DNA of 64,000 nucleotides from Leucobacter sp. CX169 (GCF_017161405.1 NZ_CP071051.1:992001-1056000); one strand, 5' to 3'. Shown: positions 8,248-16,519, numbered from the stretch's first letter. Notes: generated by a model from the letters alone, not told the origin. Program-made: numbers and translations.

Positions 8248-9447
8248 CTACGCCACCGTCGCCTCCAGTCGGCGCCCCAGGTTCTTCGCGAACAGCAGGA
8301 TCACGACGGCGAGCACGACCGAGATCACATAGGCGATCCGCATCGAGCTCAGGTCGGCGATCGGGCCGATGAGAGCCGCGCCGAGGAGGAACCCCACGTA
8401 GGTGAACGTGTTCGCGCGGGCGACGGCGACGCCGCTCGTGTCGAGCGTGCCAGCCGCGGCAAAGGCGAGCGGCGCGATCACGCAGAGGCCGCCGCCGGCG
8501 AGCGCGAAGCCGATGAGCGCCACCGCGGGCACCGGGGCGAACACCACGGCCACCATGCCGACGAGCGCGATCATCGAGCAGACCTGGATGACGCGGGTCG
8601 GGCCGAACTTCCGGATCAGGCGGTCGGCGCTGAGGCGGCCGATCAGCATCGCGGCGCTGTAGCCACCGTAGGCGAGGGCGGCGATGCTCTCGGGCGCGAG
8701 CAGGGTGTCGTGAAGGTAGACCGAGCCCCAACTCGACGCGGACGACTCGATGAAGTAGGCGGACGTCAGCACGACGCCGATGCCGACGACCGGCAGCCAC
8801 GGCACGCGGACCTTGAGGGCGCCGCGCTCGACCTGGTCGGTGAGAGCCGCGCCGATCCGGGCGTGCACGAGCGCCGGGCCGTAGCGCAGCACGAACGGCA
8901 TGACGAGCAGGAAGATGAGCGCGAAGAACACCCAGAGTGGCCAGCCCGCGGCGGCGGTGCCGGCGGCGGCGAGCGACGCGACGATGCCCGCGGTGCTGTA
9001 GATCGCGTAGAAGCCGACGACGATGCTCTTGCGGTACCGCTCCTGCAGCGCGACCGCCTTCATGTTCATGGTCGCGTCGACGGTGCCGAACGCGATGCCC
9101 ATCACGAGCCAGGCGGGGATGAGGACGACGAGCGAGTCGGCGAAGCCGATCGCGACGAGCGCGACCAGCTCGGCGATGAGCGCCCAGCGCAGCACAATGT
9201 CGCTGTGCACGCGCTGCACCACGCTGCCGGTGATGAGTGTCGCGGCGCCGGCGAGCAGCGGCAACGCGAGGGTGAGCAGCGCGAGGGTCGAGTCGCTGAA
9301 GTCGAAGCGGTCCTTGATGGTGGGAAGGCGGGCGAAGAGCGCGCCGAAGCCGAGCCCTTGCGCGAAGAAGACGACGAACAGGGCGGTGCGGGCGCGCCGC
9401 ATGCCGTCCGTGACGTGACTCAGATCAATCGATGGTGCGGTGGTCAT
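8248..9447 (-). CDS. MFS transporter
   Basis: A 399-aa major facilitator with about 12 hydrophobic segments and a typical length. The first segment follows a basic N-terminus (MRRARTALFVVFFAQGLGFG), and the loop-2/3 and central-loop patterns fit the YbjJ-like MFS group. The cargo cannot be read from the sequence. Start ATG at 9447 has AAAGGAG 4 nt upstream. It is the last gene of a minus-strand set with an acyl-CoA ligase (27 bp upstream) and a MaoC-like hydratase, so it may move the acid substrate or a product of those enzymes (inference). Confidence 0.8.
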   Translation of the reverse strand: MTTAPSIDLSHVTDGMRRARTALFVVFFAQGLGFGALFARLPTIKDRFDFSDSTLALLTLALPLLAGAATLITGSVVQRVHSDIVLRWALIAELVALVAIGFADSLVVLIPAWLVMGIAFGTVDATMNMKAVALQERYRKSIVVGFYAIYSTAGIVASLAAAGTAAAGWPLWVFFALIFLLVMPFVLRYGPALVHARIGAALTDQVERGALKVRVPWLPVVGIGVVLTSAYFIESSASSWGSVYLHDTLLAPESIAALAYGGYSAAMLIGRLSADRLIRKFGPTRVIQVCSMIALVGMVAVVFAPVPAVALIGFALAGGGLCVIAPLAFAAAGTLDTSGVAVARANTFTYVGFLLGAALIGPIADLSSMRIAYVISVVLAVVILLFAKNLGRRLEATVA

Positions 9448-9474
9448 GGTTCTCCTTTGAACCGAGATGCCGGA

Positions 9475-11031
9475 CTAGCTGGCGTGGGCGGCGTCGCGAG
9501 CGCGGCGCCGAAGAGCGGGTTTGTCGACCTTTCCGACGGGGAGGAGGGGGAGTTCGTCGACGATGACAAACTCCTTGGGAACCTTATAGTTGGCGAGGTG
9601 TTCGCGGCAGAACGCCCGCAGCGTCTCGTCGTCGACGTGCGCCCCCGGGTGAGCCACGATATACGCCGTGCCGACCTCGCCGAAGGTGTCGTCGGGCCGC
9701 CCGATCACGGCCGACAGCGCGATCGCGGGGTGGCGCTCGAGGCACAGCTCAATCTCGCGCGGATACACGTTGTACCCGCCCGACTTGATCATGTCCGAGA
9801 GTCGGCCGACGAGGCGCAGGTTGCCGTCGGGGCGGAACACCCCGATGTCGCCCGACTTGAACCAGCCGTCGGCGGTGAAGGCGCGCTCGGTCGCCCCGGG
9901 GTCGCCGAAGTACTCGGTGAAGAGCCCCGCGTGCTGCAGCTGGATCTCGCCCTGCTCGCCCGGCTCAACCGGCGCGTCATGCGCGTCTGCGAGGCGCACG
10001 CGAATGGCAGGATCCGGGTGCCCGACGGTCTCGGCGAGCACCTCGTCGCCCGCGCCGTGCCCGGTGAACGTGATTGACGCGATGGTCTCGGTCATGCCGT
10101 ACACGGCCATGAGCCCGACGCTGCGGGCGCGGAACAGCCGGATCACGTCGACGGGCAGCGGCGCGCCGCCCCAGACAACGAACTGGAGGCTCGAGAGGTC
10201 GCGCACCGCGAAGTCGGGGTGCAGCGTGATGTACTGCAGCACCGTCGGCACGTTCATGAGGTTGGTGAGGCGCAGCTCCTCGATGCGCTGCAGCATCTCG
10301 CCGGGGTCGAACGTCTCGAAGAGGGCGAGCATACCGCCCGCGATGAGCGTGGTCCCGGTGAGGTCGGCGAGGCAGGCGACGTGGTTGACGGGCAGGTTGC
10401 ACGGCACCCGAGGCGCGACGATGCCGAGCACGTTCGCCTCGACGCGGGAGGCGTAGACGAGGCCGCGATGGGTGAGCACCGCGCCCTTCGGTGCCCCGCT
10501 CGAGCCCGACGTATAGACGATCGTCGCGGGGGAGTCGGGATCGACTACGGCCGGGGTGAACGGCACCGGATCCGGCAGAGCGGGAAGCTTCGCCGAGGGG
10601 GAGCCAGGCCCCACCAGGAAGCGCCCGGGCACGTCGAACTCGTCGGCGAGCGCCGCGACCTCGGCCGCCAGATCGCGGTCGTCGATCGCGGCGGGCGACA
10701 GGATGACGCGGGGCCGCGCGTTGCCGATCACGTGGGCGAGCTCGCGGCTCGTATAGCGCGGGTTCAGCCCCACCCAGACCGCGCCGATGCGATTCGCGGC
10801 GAGCAGCGCGACGAGAAACTCCGGGCGCGGAGCCGAGAGCTGTGCGACGCGATCTCCAGGGCGAACGCCCGCGGCGGTCAGCGACGCGGCCATCGCGTTC
10901 ACGTCCGCATCGAGTTCGCGGTACGAGCGCACGCGGCCGTCGTGCCAGACGGCGTCGGCGTCGGGGGTCGTTCGCGCGTAGTGGCCGAGGTAGTCGGCGA
11001 AGGTACGGAGCTCGGGAAGCGTGAGCGTCAT
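9475..11031 (-). CDS. AMP-forming acyl-CoA synthetase/ligase
   Basis: Activates a carboxylic acid to its CoA thioester through an acyl-adenylate. At 518 aa it has the ANL-superfamily motifs: the P-loop-like YTSGSSGAPKG at about 173-183, YGMTE in the middle, GWFKSGDIG for adenylate binding, and a C-terminal GKVDKPALRRRA with the catalytic lysine. The substrate (fatty, aromatic or branched acid) cannot be told from motifs. Its ATG overlaps the stop of the MaoC gene by one base (TGATG), so the two are translationally coupled; the MFS gene follows. Regulation is probably by the divergent TetR. Confidence 0.85.
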   Translation of the reverse strand: MTLTLPELRTFADYLGHYARTTPDADAVWHDGRVRSYRELDADVNAMAASLTAAGVRPGDRVAQLSAPRPEFLVALLAANRIGAVWVGLNPRYTSRELAHVIGNARPRVILSPAAIDDRDLAAEVAALADEFDVPGRFLVGPGSPSAKLPALPDPVPFTPAVVDPDSPATIVYTSGSSGAPKGAVLTHRGLVYASRVEANVLGIVAPRVPCNLPVNHVACLADLTGTTLIAGGMLALFETFDPGEMLQRIEELRLTNLMNVPTVLQYITLHPDFAVRDLSSLQFVVWGGAPLPVDVIRLFRARSVGLMAVYGMTETIASITFTGHGAGDEVLAETVGHPDPAIRVRLADAHDAPVEPGEQGEIQLQHAGLFTEYFGDPGATERAFTADGWFKSGDIGVFRPDGNLRLVGRLSDMIKSGGYNVYPREIELCLERHPAIALSAVIGRPDDTFGEVGTAYIVAHPGAHVDDETLRAFCREHLANYKVPKEFVIVDELPLLPVGKVDKPALRRRARDAAHAS

Positions 11032-11528
11032 CAGCTGGCCGGGCCCGCGACGTTCGCGCCGTCTTCCCGGGTGGCGAACAGCGAGAGCCAGCGGGCGACC
11101 ATCGCGGGTTTCTCGGCGCCCTCGATCTCGATGACGTTGTCGGTCTTCACGAGCACGGTGCCGTCGGGGCGCGGCTCGACCTCTGCGAGCGTCGCGACGC
11201 AGCGGATGCGCTGGCCGAGAAAGACGGGGGAGGTGTAGCGCACGCGGTCCATGCCGTAGTTGAACCCGTAGATGCCCTCGCCCGCGACGGGGCTGTGGTT
11301 GAAGTGGAACGCCGTGAGCAGGCTCGTGAGCAGGAAGCCGTCAACGAGGGAGGAGCCGAGCGGGTTGTTGCGGCTCGCCGTGAGGTCGGTGACGCTTGGG
11401 TCGAGGTAGGTCGCGTACGCGAATTGGCTGAGGTGGTCGGCGTCGATCTCGAGCCAGTCGGAGGTGAAGAACTCCTCGCCTACGTGCTCGCTCAGGTCGG
11501 TCAGGGCAATGGCGCGGCGCTGCGGCAT
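11031..11528 (-). CDS. MaoC-like (R)-hydratase/dehydratase domain protein
   Basis: A 165-aa single hot-dog-fold protein of the MaoC family, which hydrates enoyl-CoA thioesters or acts on related acyl groups. The motif region DADHLSQFAYATYLDP near residues 30-45 and the VDGFLLTSLLTAFHFN helix fit the family. I start it at ATG 11528, which has GGAG 5-6 nt upstream; the open frame to 11612 crosses the regulatory region and is unlikely to be translated. First gene of the minus-strand set MaoC - ligase - MFS, facing the TetR gene across a 19-bp dyad. Confidence 0.78.
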   Translation of the reverse strand: MPQRRAIALTDLSEHVGEEFFTSDWLEIDADHLSQFAYATYLDPSVTDLTASRNNPLGSSLVDGFLLTSLLTAFHFNHSPVAGEGIYGFNYGMDRVRYTSPVFLGQRIRCVATLAEVEPRPDGTVLVKTDNVIEIEGAEKPAMVARWLSLFATREDGANVAGPAS

Positions 11529-11543
11529 CAGATCTCCAAAAGA

Positions 11544-11562
11544 TAAGTAATTAGTTACCTTA
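11544..11562. promoter_or_regulatory. putative TetR operator
   Basis: An AT-rich imperfect dyad TAAGTAA-TTAGT-TACCTTA stands out against the GC-rich surroundings, between the divergent MaoC and TetR genes and just upstream of the MaoC Shine-Dalgarno. Its size and symmetry suit a TetR-family dimer. Six of seven arm positions are complementary. Confidence 0.5.
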
Positions 11563-11624
11563 TTGTGTGGGTGGTGCCGGGGCGCGTCAAGAGCTGCCGG
11601 AAAAGTGGGCACTATGGTGAACTC

Positions 11625-12272
11625 ATGCAGGAAGACTCACCTGACGCGACGGCGCGTGCCGGCACTGCGGCGCTGCGCCGTGTGCCGCGGCAGGAACGCG
11701 GCCGGCGTGCCGTCGAGTCGGTGCTCGCCGCGACCAGCGAGCTGCTCGAGGAGTCGGGGTTTGACAGCCTGACCACCGCGCTCATCGCTGAGCGCGCGGG
11801 CGTCAACATCGCGACCGTCTATCGGTACTACCCGAACAAGTTCACGATCGTGCGCGAGCTTGCGGTTGAGCTTGAGGAGGAACGGTCGATCGCCGCCGTC
11901 TCGGCCCTGCGGGTGCTCGAGGACGGCGCGAACTGGCGCGAGCCCGTGCGCCACGCAATCACGGCGATGGCCGATTTGCGCACGAGTCGGCCGGGCGCGC
12001 GCGCGATCCGTCGTGCCCTCCAGTCGTCCGCCGAGCTGTGGGACCTCGACCATGAGGTGAACGCCCGCACGGCGCGGGCGATCTCGCGTTTCTTGCGGGC
12101 GGTGCAGCCGACGCTGGGTGAGGCCGAGGCGCGAAACATCGCGCTCACGGTGGTGACCACCGTCGCGAGCCTGCTCGATCTGACGATCGACGACGCCGAG
12201 CAGGAGGCGTCGGTGCAGGCCGAGCTCATCGCGATGGTCGAGGCGTACCTGGCGAGGCGACTGGAGGGGTAG
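11625..12272 (+). CDS. TetR/AcrR family transcriptional regulator
   Basis: A 215-aa regulator. The N-terminal helix-turn-helix is clear at about residues 20-70 (ALIAERAGVNIATVYRYYPNKFTI); the rest is a helical ligand-binding domain. I chose ATG 11625 over the open frame from 11565: TATGGT at 11613-11618 lies exactly 6 nt upstream, the spacing of a leaderless start, and the residues before it look untranslated. It is divergent from the MaoC-ligase-MFS genes and probably represses them, with an acyl-CoA or hydrophobic acid as effector (inference). Confidence 0.83.
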   Translation: MQEDSPDATARAGTAALRRVPRQERGRRAVESVLAATSELLEESGFDSLTTALIAERAGVNIATVYRYYPNKFTIVRELAVELEEERSIAAVSALRVLEDGANWREPVRHAITAMADLRTSRPGARAIRRALQSSAELWDLDHEVNARTARAISRFLRAVQPTLGEAEARNIALTVVTTVASLLDLTIDDAEQEASVQAELIAMVEAYLARRLEG

Positions 12273-12322
12273 CGCAGTGGCCACGCGGAATGTGGAGTGC
12301 ATCCCGCGAGAGCAGGAGACCG

Positions 12323-12445
12323 ATGTCGGTTCGGCGAGTCTTGGGTGGGGGATTCACCGCAGTGCTGGTGTTGCTCGTCGCGGCGCGGACCGCGAAGGCC
12401 GACGCGCCCGGGCTTCGCACCCGGCCTGCAGCGATGGTACGTTAG
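12323..12445 (+). CDS. possible small secreted peptide (40 aa)
   Basis: A short frame in the 425-bp stretch 12273-12697 that otherwise holds no gene. AGGAG lies 5 nt before the ATG. The product begins MSVRRVLGG, then a hydrophobic run, then AARTAKADA, which looks like a signal peptide with a cleavage site, and ends about 12 residues later. It may be a small exported peptide, the remnant of a degraded secreted protein, or chance. The rest of the stretch shows GC-rich hairpins such as CCGGGCTTCGCACCCGG near 12409 and no promoter for corA that I can defend. Confidence 0.25.
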   Translation: MSVRRVLGGGFTAVLVLLVAARTAKADAPGLRTRPAAMVR

Positions 12446-12697
12446 CCGAGGCCCAACGCGGGTCGCAACACGATGGACGAACGGTGGTGGGCAGCTATGG
12501 CTGGTGATAGAACGCGCTCTGCCCCGTTCGCGGTCGTCGTGCCTGCCCAGAGCCACTAGGCCGGGCCTCGCGCCGGGGTGGCGCGCTCTCGAACCTCCCA
12601 TGCGAGGTGGCAACCGGTGTACCGTCGGATTCTGACGGGCACTGTGCCCCTCGCTGCTGTCCCCACGCTCTCGTCACCTGAACAACGGAGCAAGCCC

Positions 12698-13756
12698 ATG
12701 GCCCTCATTGACAACGCAATCTACGTCGCAGGAGCGCGCGTCTCGAGCCCGAAGAACCTCGACGAGACATACGAACAGCTCCACCAAAGCGGCGGCATGG
12801 CCTGGATTGGACTGTACCGCCCCGATGACGCCGAGATCCTCAGCGTCGCGCAGGAGTTCGCACTGCACCCGCTCGCCGTAGAAGATGCGCTCAAGGGGCA
12901 TCAGCGGTCCAAACTCGAACGTTTCGGCGAGACGCTCTTCGTGGTGCTGCGCCCGGCTCGGTACCTCGACGCCGAGGAACAGGTGGAGTTCGGCGAGGTG
13001 AGCCTCTTCCTCGGGCCGGGCTTCGCCGTGACGGTCCGTCACGCCGAGAAGCCGGATCTCGCCAACGTGCGCCTCCGGATGGAGGCGAACCCCGAGCTGC
13101 TCGCGCTGGGGCCCGAAGCAGTGCTGTACGCCGTACTCGACGAGGTGGTTGACGCCTACGCGCCGGTGATTGCGGGACTCGAGAACGACATCGACGAGAT
13201 CGAGGACCAGCTCTTCGGGGGCGACCCCTCGGTGTCGCGGCGCATCTACGAACTGCTCGGCGAGGTGATCGAGTTCCAGCGGGCGACGGTGCCGCTGCGC
13301 GGCATGCTCGACTCGCTGCTGCGCGGGTCCGAGAAGTATCAGGTCGAGGTCGAGCTGCAGCGCTCGTTTCGTGACGTGCTCGACCACGTCCTGCGCGTCA
13401 CCGAGCGCGCCGACTCGTTCCGCGTACTGCTCGAAAACGCGCTGACCGTGCACGCGACGCTCGTGACCCAGCAGCAGAACGACGAGATGCGGCGGCTGTC
13501 CGAGGCGGGGCTGGCGCAGAACGAGGAGACCCGGCGGCTCTCGGAGGTCGGTCTCGCGCAGAACGAAGAGGTGAAGAAGATCTCGGCCTGGGCCGCGATC
13601 CTGTTCGCCCCGACGCTCGTGGGCACCATCTACGGCATGAACTTCGACCACATGCCCGAGCTGCACTGGTCATTCGGGTACCCCATGGCGGTCGCGGCGA
13701 TGGGCGTGTGTGGCTTCGTGCTCTACAAGGTCTTCAAGCGGCGGCGCTGGCTGTAA
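12698..13756 (+). CDS. corA: CorA family magnesium/cobalt channel
   Basis: A 352-aa pentameric inner-membrane divalent cation channel. The signature YGMNF at the end of the first transmembrane helix (near residue 310) and the two C-terminal membrane segments are present, with a positively charged tail FKRRRWL. I start at ATG 12698, which has GGAG 8 nt upstream; the in-frame extension to 12578 is not protein-like. Just before the first membrane helix a 12-residue unit (RRLSEAGLAQNE / RRLSEVGLAQNE) is tandemly repeated in the long stalk helix. Family CorA; Mg versus Co preference is not predictable here. Confidence 0.9.
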   Translation: MALIDNAIYVAGARVSSPKNLDETYEQLHQSGGMAWIGLYRPDDAEILSVAQEFALHPLAVEDALKGHQRSKLERFGETLFVVLRPARYLDAEEQVEFGEVSLFLGPGFAVTVRHAEKPDLANVRLRMEANPELLALGPEAVLYAVLDEVVDAYAPVIAGLENDIDEIEDQLFGGDPSVSRRIYELLGEVIEFQRATVPLRGMLDSLLRGSEKYQVEVELQRSFRDVLDHVLRVTERADSFRVLLENALTVHATLVTQQQNDEMRRLSEAGLAQNEETRRLSEVGLAQNEEVKKISAWAAILFAPTLVGTIYGMNFDHMPELHWSFGYPMAVAAMGVCGFVLYKVFKRRRWL

Positions 13757-13772
13757 CGGCAGGATCCTGCCG
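13757..13772. terminator. 16-bp palindrome after corA
   Basis: CGGCAGGATCCTGCCG starts directly after the corA stop and lies between the convergent corA and VOC genes. It is a plausible short terminator stem and also an exact instance of the recurrent word GCAGGATCCTGC. Confidence 0.5.
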
Positions 13773-13784
13773 GGTCATGTGGGG

Positions 13785-14240
13785 CTACCCCGCCGCGCAG
13801 AATTCGTTGCCCTCGGGGTCGCGCATGACCCACCAGCGGCCCGCCGGCCCCTGATCGACGTGCTCCACCCGGCTGGCGCCGAGCTGCTCGAGGCGCACGA
13901 CGAGGCCTTCGAGATCGCCCGAGTCGTCGTGCAGATCGAGGTGCAGCCGGTTCTTGACGACCTTGGCCTCGGGGACGGCCTGGAACAAGATGCGACGGCC
14001 CTGTCCGACGCCGCTCAGGCCGTCGTAAGGCTCGTCGGGGTGTCGCACCGCGGCGAGCCCGGCGAAGCGCTGGCCTCCCGCGTAGTCGACCACGGCGGCC
14101 GGGGGCAGCTGGCCGGCGGCGAGCAGCTGCGCGATCAGCGCGCTCGGGTCCTCGACCTCGTAGCCGAGCGCGGCCGCCCAAAAGTCCGCAAGCCGATTGG
14201 GGCCGGCGCAGTCAACAACGAGCTTCCAGTGCAGGGCCAT
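13785..14240 (-). CDS. VOC superfamily (glyoxalase-like) protein
   Basis: A 151-aa protein of the vicinal-oxygen-chelate fold, glyoxalase-like subtype. The beta-alpha pattern starts LHWKLVVDCAGPNRLADFW and ends with WVMRDPEGNEFC, the usual metal-ligand and hydrophobic strand of these proteins. Actual substrate unknown; such proteins include resistance proteins and dioxygenase-like enzymes. The start ATG has TACGAT exactly 6 nt upstream on the minus strand, so the mRNA is probably leaderless. Single gene between corA and the HNH gene. Confidence 0.8.
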   Translation of the reverse strand: MALHWKLVVDCAGPNRLADFWAAALGYEVEDPSALIAQLLAAGQLPPAAVVDYAGGQRFAGLAAVRHPDEPYDGLSGVGQGRRILFQAVPEAKVVKNRLHLDLHDDSGDLEGLVVRLEQLGASRVEHVDQGPAGRWWVMRDPEGNEFCAAG

Positions 14241-14301
14241 GCGGCCATCGTAGGTCGGGGGAGCGTCCGTGTGAAGTGCCCTGGCCTCGATCGAGCAGAC
14301 C

Positions 14302-15141
14302 CTAGGCGCCGCACCCCGTGAGGACCTCGGCCATGGTGTTTCGCTCAGCGTCGGTCACCCAGAGCCCGTACCTCGCCTTCACCGCGATCTGGCGGGAAAC
14401 ATACTCGCAGCGGAATGCGTGATTCGGCGGCAGCCAGCTCGCCGCGTCCGAGTCGCCCTTGGACGAGTTGGTCGGGCCGTCGACGGCGAGGAGGTTCAGC
14501 GGGTCGTTCGCGAGCGCGAGTCGCTGTTCGGCACTGATCTGCTGGGCGCCCTTCTGCCAGGCATCCGAGAGAGCGACAACGTGGTCGATCTGGACGAGGG
14601 GCGAGGTCGCCTCGCCGTGCTGGAACTGCATCGCCACACCCGTGTAGGGGTCGATAAACGAGCCGGCCAGCACGACGCAGCCGTTACTCGCGAGCTGTGT
14701 CACCGTCAGGTCGCGGGCGAGCACGTCGTTGCGCGTGTTGCAGCCGTTGCGGTCGAGGTCGTACCAAGGCTGGCCGAATTGGGACTCGCGGCCGTACCCG
14801 GTCTTGGGTGCCCGGCCCTTGACCGGGAGTGTGGCAAGCTGCGCGCTCGCGGCGGCGGCATCTACGTGTGGGCGGGTAGGATCCTGCGTTACTCCGTCGG
14901 GAACAGGAGCTTCCGGAGCCGGAACCTCGGTCGAGGGAGGCGGATCCTGCCGGGCGTCGCCGGAGGCGTCTGCGGGCGCGAGAATCGAGGTGAGCTTGCC
15001 CAGCGGGTCGTCGACGATCAGCGTGCCGACGTACACGACGCCGAGGGTGATCGCGACGGTCACGAGGGCGCGGAGCCGGCGCTCGGCCTGGCGCTTTCTG
15101 CGCTGGCGGAGGGTGCGCTGGACGGACTGGCTCGCGGTCAA
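14302..15141 (-). CDS. membrane-anchored HNH endonuclease family (DUF1524) protein
   Basis: A 279-aa protein. A very basic N-terminus (RQRRKRQAERRLR) precedes one hydrophobic helix at about residues 26-45, so the rest lies outside the cell or at the wall. After a Pro-rich linker comes a DUF1524/HNH-type domain with the core VQIDHVVALSDAWQKGA (His-His-Asp region), NLLAVDGPTNSSKGD and a Cys-containing C-terminus. It may be a secreted nuclease. The start is TTG at 15141; its TTGA overlaps the stop of a 10-codon leaderless frame, so translation may be coupled. Confidence 0.75.
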   Translation of the reverse strand: MTASQSVQRTLRQRRKRQAERRLRALVTVAITLGVVYVGTLIVDDPLGKLTSILAPADASGDARQDPPPSTEVPAPEAPVPDGVTQDPTRPHVDAAAASAQLATLPVKGRAPKTGYGRESQFGQPWYDLDRNGCNTRNDVLARDLTVTQLASNGCVVLAGSFIDPYTGVAMQFQHGEATSPLVQIDHVVALSDAWQKGAQQISAEQRLALANDPLNLLAVDGPTNSSKGDSDAASWLPPNHAFRCEYVSRQIAVKARYGLWVTDAERNTMAEVLTGCGA

Positions 15142-15170
15142 GCTGGGCCGAGGGGGTCAAATATGCGCAT
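15138..15170 (-). CDS. possible 10-aa leaderless upstream ORF of the HNH gene
   Basis: TAGGCT at 15182-15177 (minus strand) lies exactly 6 nt before ATG at 15170, the leaderless layout seen elsewhere in this window. The frame reads MRIFDPLGPA and stops in TTGA, overlapping the TTG start of the HNH gene, which has no Shine-Dalgarno of its own. Either translation is coupled through this short frame, or a one-base shift separates the true start from the gene. Confidence 0.4.
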   Translation of the reverse strand: MRIFDPLGPA

Positions 15171-15344
15171 CAGTCAAGCCTAGCCGGAGCCTCCGACGCC
15201 GGTCACCGGGCGGTATGCCGACCGTTCGCAGTTTCCCCGTTCAGTTCCGCGCGTTTTTACCGTTGAGAACGCACGCAACTGACCGCGGAACCGGCGGGGT
15301 TGGCGGCACGCGGCGGTCGGCGGCAGACAAGCGGCCTGGCCGCC

Positions 15345-16352
15345 CTACCGCCGCCCCAGCGTCGAGTCGCGCGCGATCAGCTCGGGCTGGAAGACGATCT
15401 GCTCGCGCTGTTCGGCGCCGGCTGCCTCGCGCAGCAGCAGGTGAAGCGCCGTCTTTCCGATCTCGACGGACGGCTGGCGCACCGAGGTGATGGGCACGAC
15501 CGCCGCACTCGCGAAGTCGATGTCGTCGTACCCGACGAGTGCCACATCTTCGGGGACCCGCAGCGAGCTCGTCATCACGAGGGCCTGGATCACCCCCATA
15601 GCAAGGAGGTCGTTGGCGGCGAAGATCGCGTCGGGCCGCTGCCCCTCGGGGAGTGCCGCGAGCTGCTCGGCCACGCGTCGCCCTTCGAGCACGGTGAGCG
15701 CCTCGGTCGGGTGCACGGTGAGTACCGTGTCCGCGCACTGCGCGACGACGGCCTGCGCCCCCTCGAGACGATGCGCCACCTGTTCGATGTCGAGGGGGCC
15801 GCCGATGAACGCGATCCTGCGCCGCCCGATGTCGACGAGGTGCTGGGTGGCGACCCGGCCGCCCTCGACGTCGTCGACCGAGACCGACGAGAACGAGCGG
15901 TCAGAGCTCCCTCGGTCGACGAGTACGACGGGCGTGCCGGACTCGCGCAGGCGCCAGAGCCTGCTGAGGTCCGTGCGGACGGGGGAGATGAGCACCCCCG
16001 CGACCCGCTGCTCTTCGAACAGATCGAGCAGCGCGGATTCGCGTTCGGTCGATTCGTCGCTGCCGCCGAGCAGCACGGTGTATCCCTCGCCCAGCGCCTG
16101 GTTCTGGGCGCCGTGCGCGAGATCGGTGAAGAACGGGTTGCGGGTATCGAGCACGATCAGCCCGACGGTGTGGCTGCGGCCGGCTCGGAGTTGCCTGGCG
16201 GCGTCATTGCGCACAAACCCCAGGCGCTCGATGACCGCGAGCACGCGTTCGACGGTGGCGGGCGAGACGATCTCGGGGCGATTGAGCACGTTCGACACGG
16301 TGCCCACGGAGACCCCGGCCTCGCGGGCGACATCGCGCACGTTCATGCTCAT
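15345..16352 (-). CDS. LacI family transcriptional regulator of the rhamnose operon
   Basis: A 335-aa repressor. The N-terminal helix-turn-helix MNVRDVAREAGVSVGTVSNV includes the LacI hinge helix region (LNRPEIVSPATVERVLAVIE), followed by a periplasmic-binding-protein-like sugar domain. ATG at 16352 has AGGAGGGG upstream. It is divergent from the rhamnose ABC and catabolic operon, and two LacI-type palindromes lie in the intergenic region, so it very probably represses that operon in the absence of rhamnose or a rhamnose metabolite. The gap 15142-15344 before the HNH gene shows only short inverted repeats, such as GTTCCGCG/CGCGGAAC near 15243, which may end transcription. Confidence 0.87.
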   Translation of the reverse strand: MSMNVRDVAREAGVSVGTVSNVLNRPEIVSPATVERVLAVIERLGFVRNDAARQLRAGRSHTVGLIVLDTRNPFFTDLAHGAQNQALGEGYTVLLGGSDESTERESALLDLFEEQRVAGVLISPVRTDLSRLWRLRESGTPVVLVDRGSSDRSFSSVSVDDVEGGRVATQHLVDIGRRRIAFIGGPLDIEQVAHRLEGAQAVVAQCADTVLTVHPTEALTVLEGRRVAEQLAALPEGQRPDAIFAANDLLAMGVIQALVMTSSLRVPEDVALVGYDDIDFASAAVVPITSVRQPSVEIGKTALHLLLREAAGAEQREQIVFQPELIARDSTLGRR

Positions 16353-16429
16353 ACTTTCAACCCCTCCTGCACTCGCGACAGATGAATGCCGATGTGCGGC
16401 GTCGCGACTCCGAGTCTATCCCTGGATCA

Positions 16430-16443
16430 TTGAATCGCTTCAA
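16430..16443. promoter_or_regulatory. LacI-type operator, upstream copy
   Basis: TTGAATCGCTTCAA, a 14-bp near-perfect palindrome with the central CG typical of LacI-family operators. It lies about 30 bp upstream of the rha -35 and between the two divergent genes. Confidence 0.6.
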
Positions 16444-16472
16444 TAACGATGCGGGCGTTTCTTGATCTCGAC

Positions 16473-16502
16473 TTGACGTGACCGCGGCAGCGTGCATACA
16501 CT
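16473..16502 (+). promoter_or_regulatory. rhamnose operon promoter
   Basis: TTGACG (16473-16478), 18-bp spacer, TACACT (16497-16502). Transcription would begin near 16509, so the downstream operator overlaps the first transcribed bases. Confidence 0.6.
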
Positions 16503-16519
16503 CGGCGTGACCTGCTCGT

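Noticed and set aside
8101-10077. Plus-strand frame of 658 codons opposite the MFS and ligase genes
   Set aside because: Antisense shadow: charged low-complexity text. The minus-strand MFS and acyl-CoA ligase motifs are clear.
12297-12635. 112-codon frame in the gap before corA
   Set aside because: Cys/Arg/Trp-rich, no ribosome site, no domain; typical spurious frame of GC-rich DNA.
12698-13756. Second gene or frameshift at the CorA repeat
   Set aside because: The repeat keeps the frame (36 bp) and the protein continues to a normal GMN motif and membrane helices.
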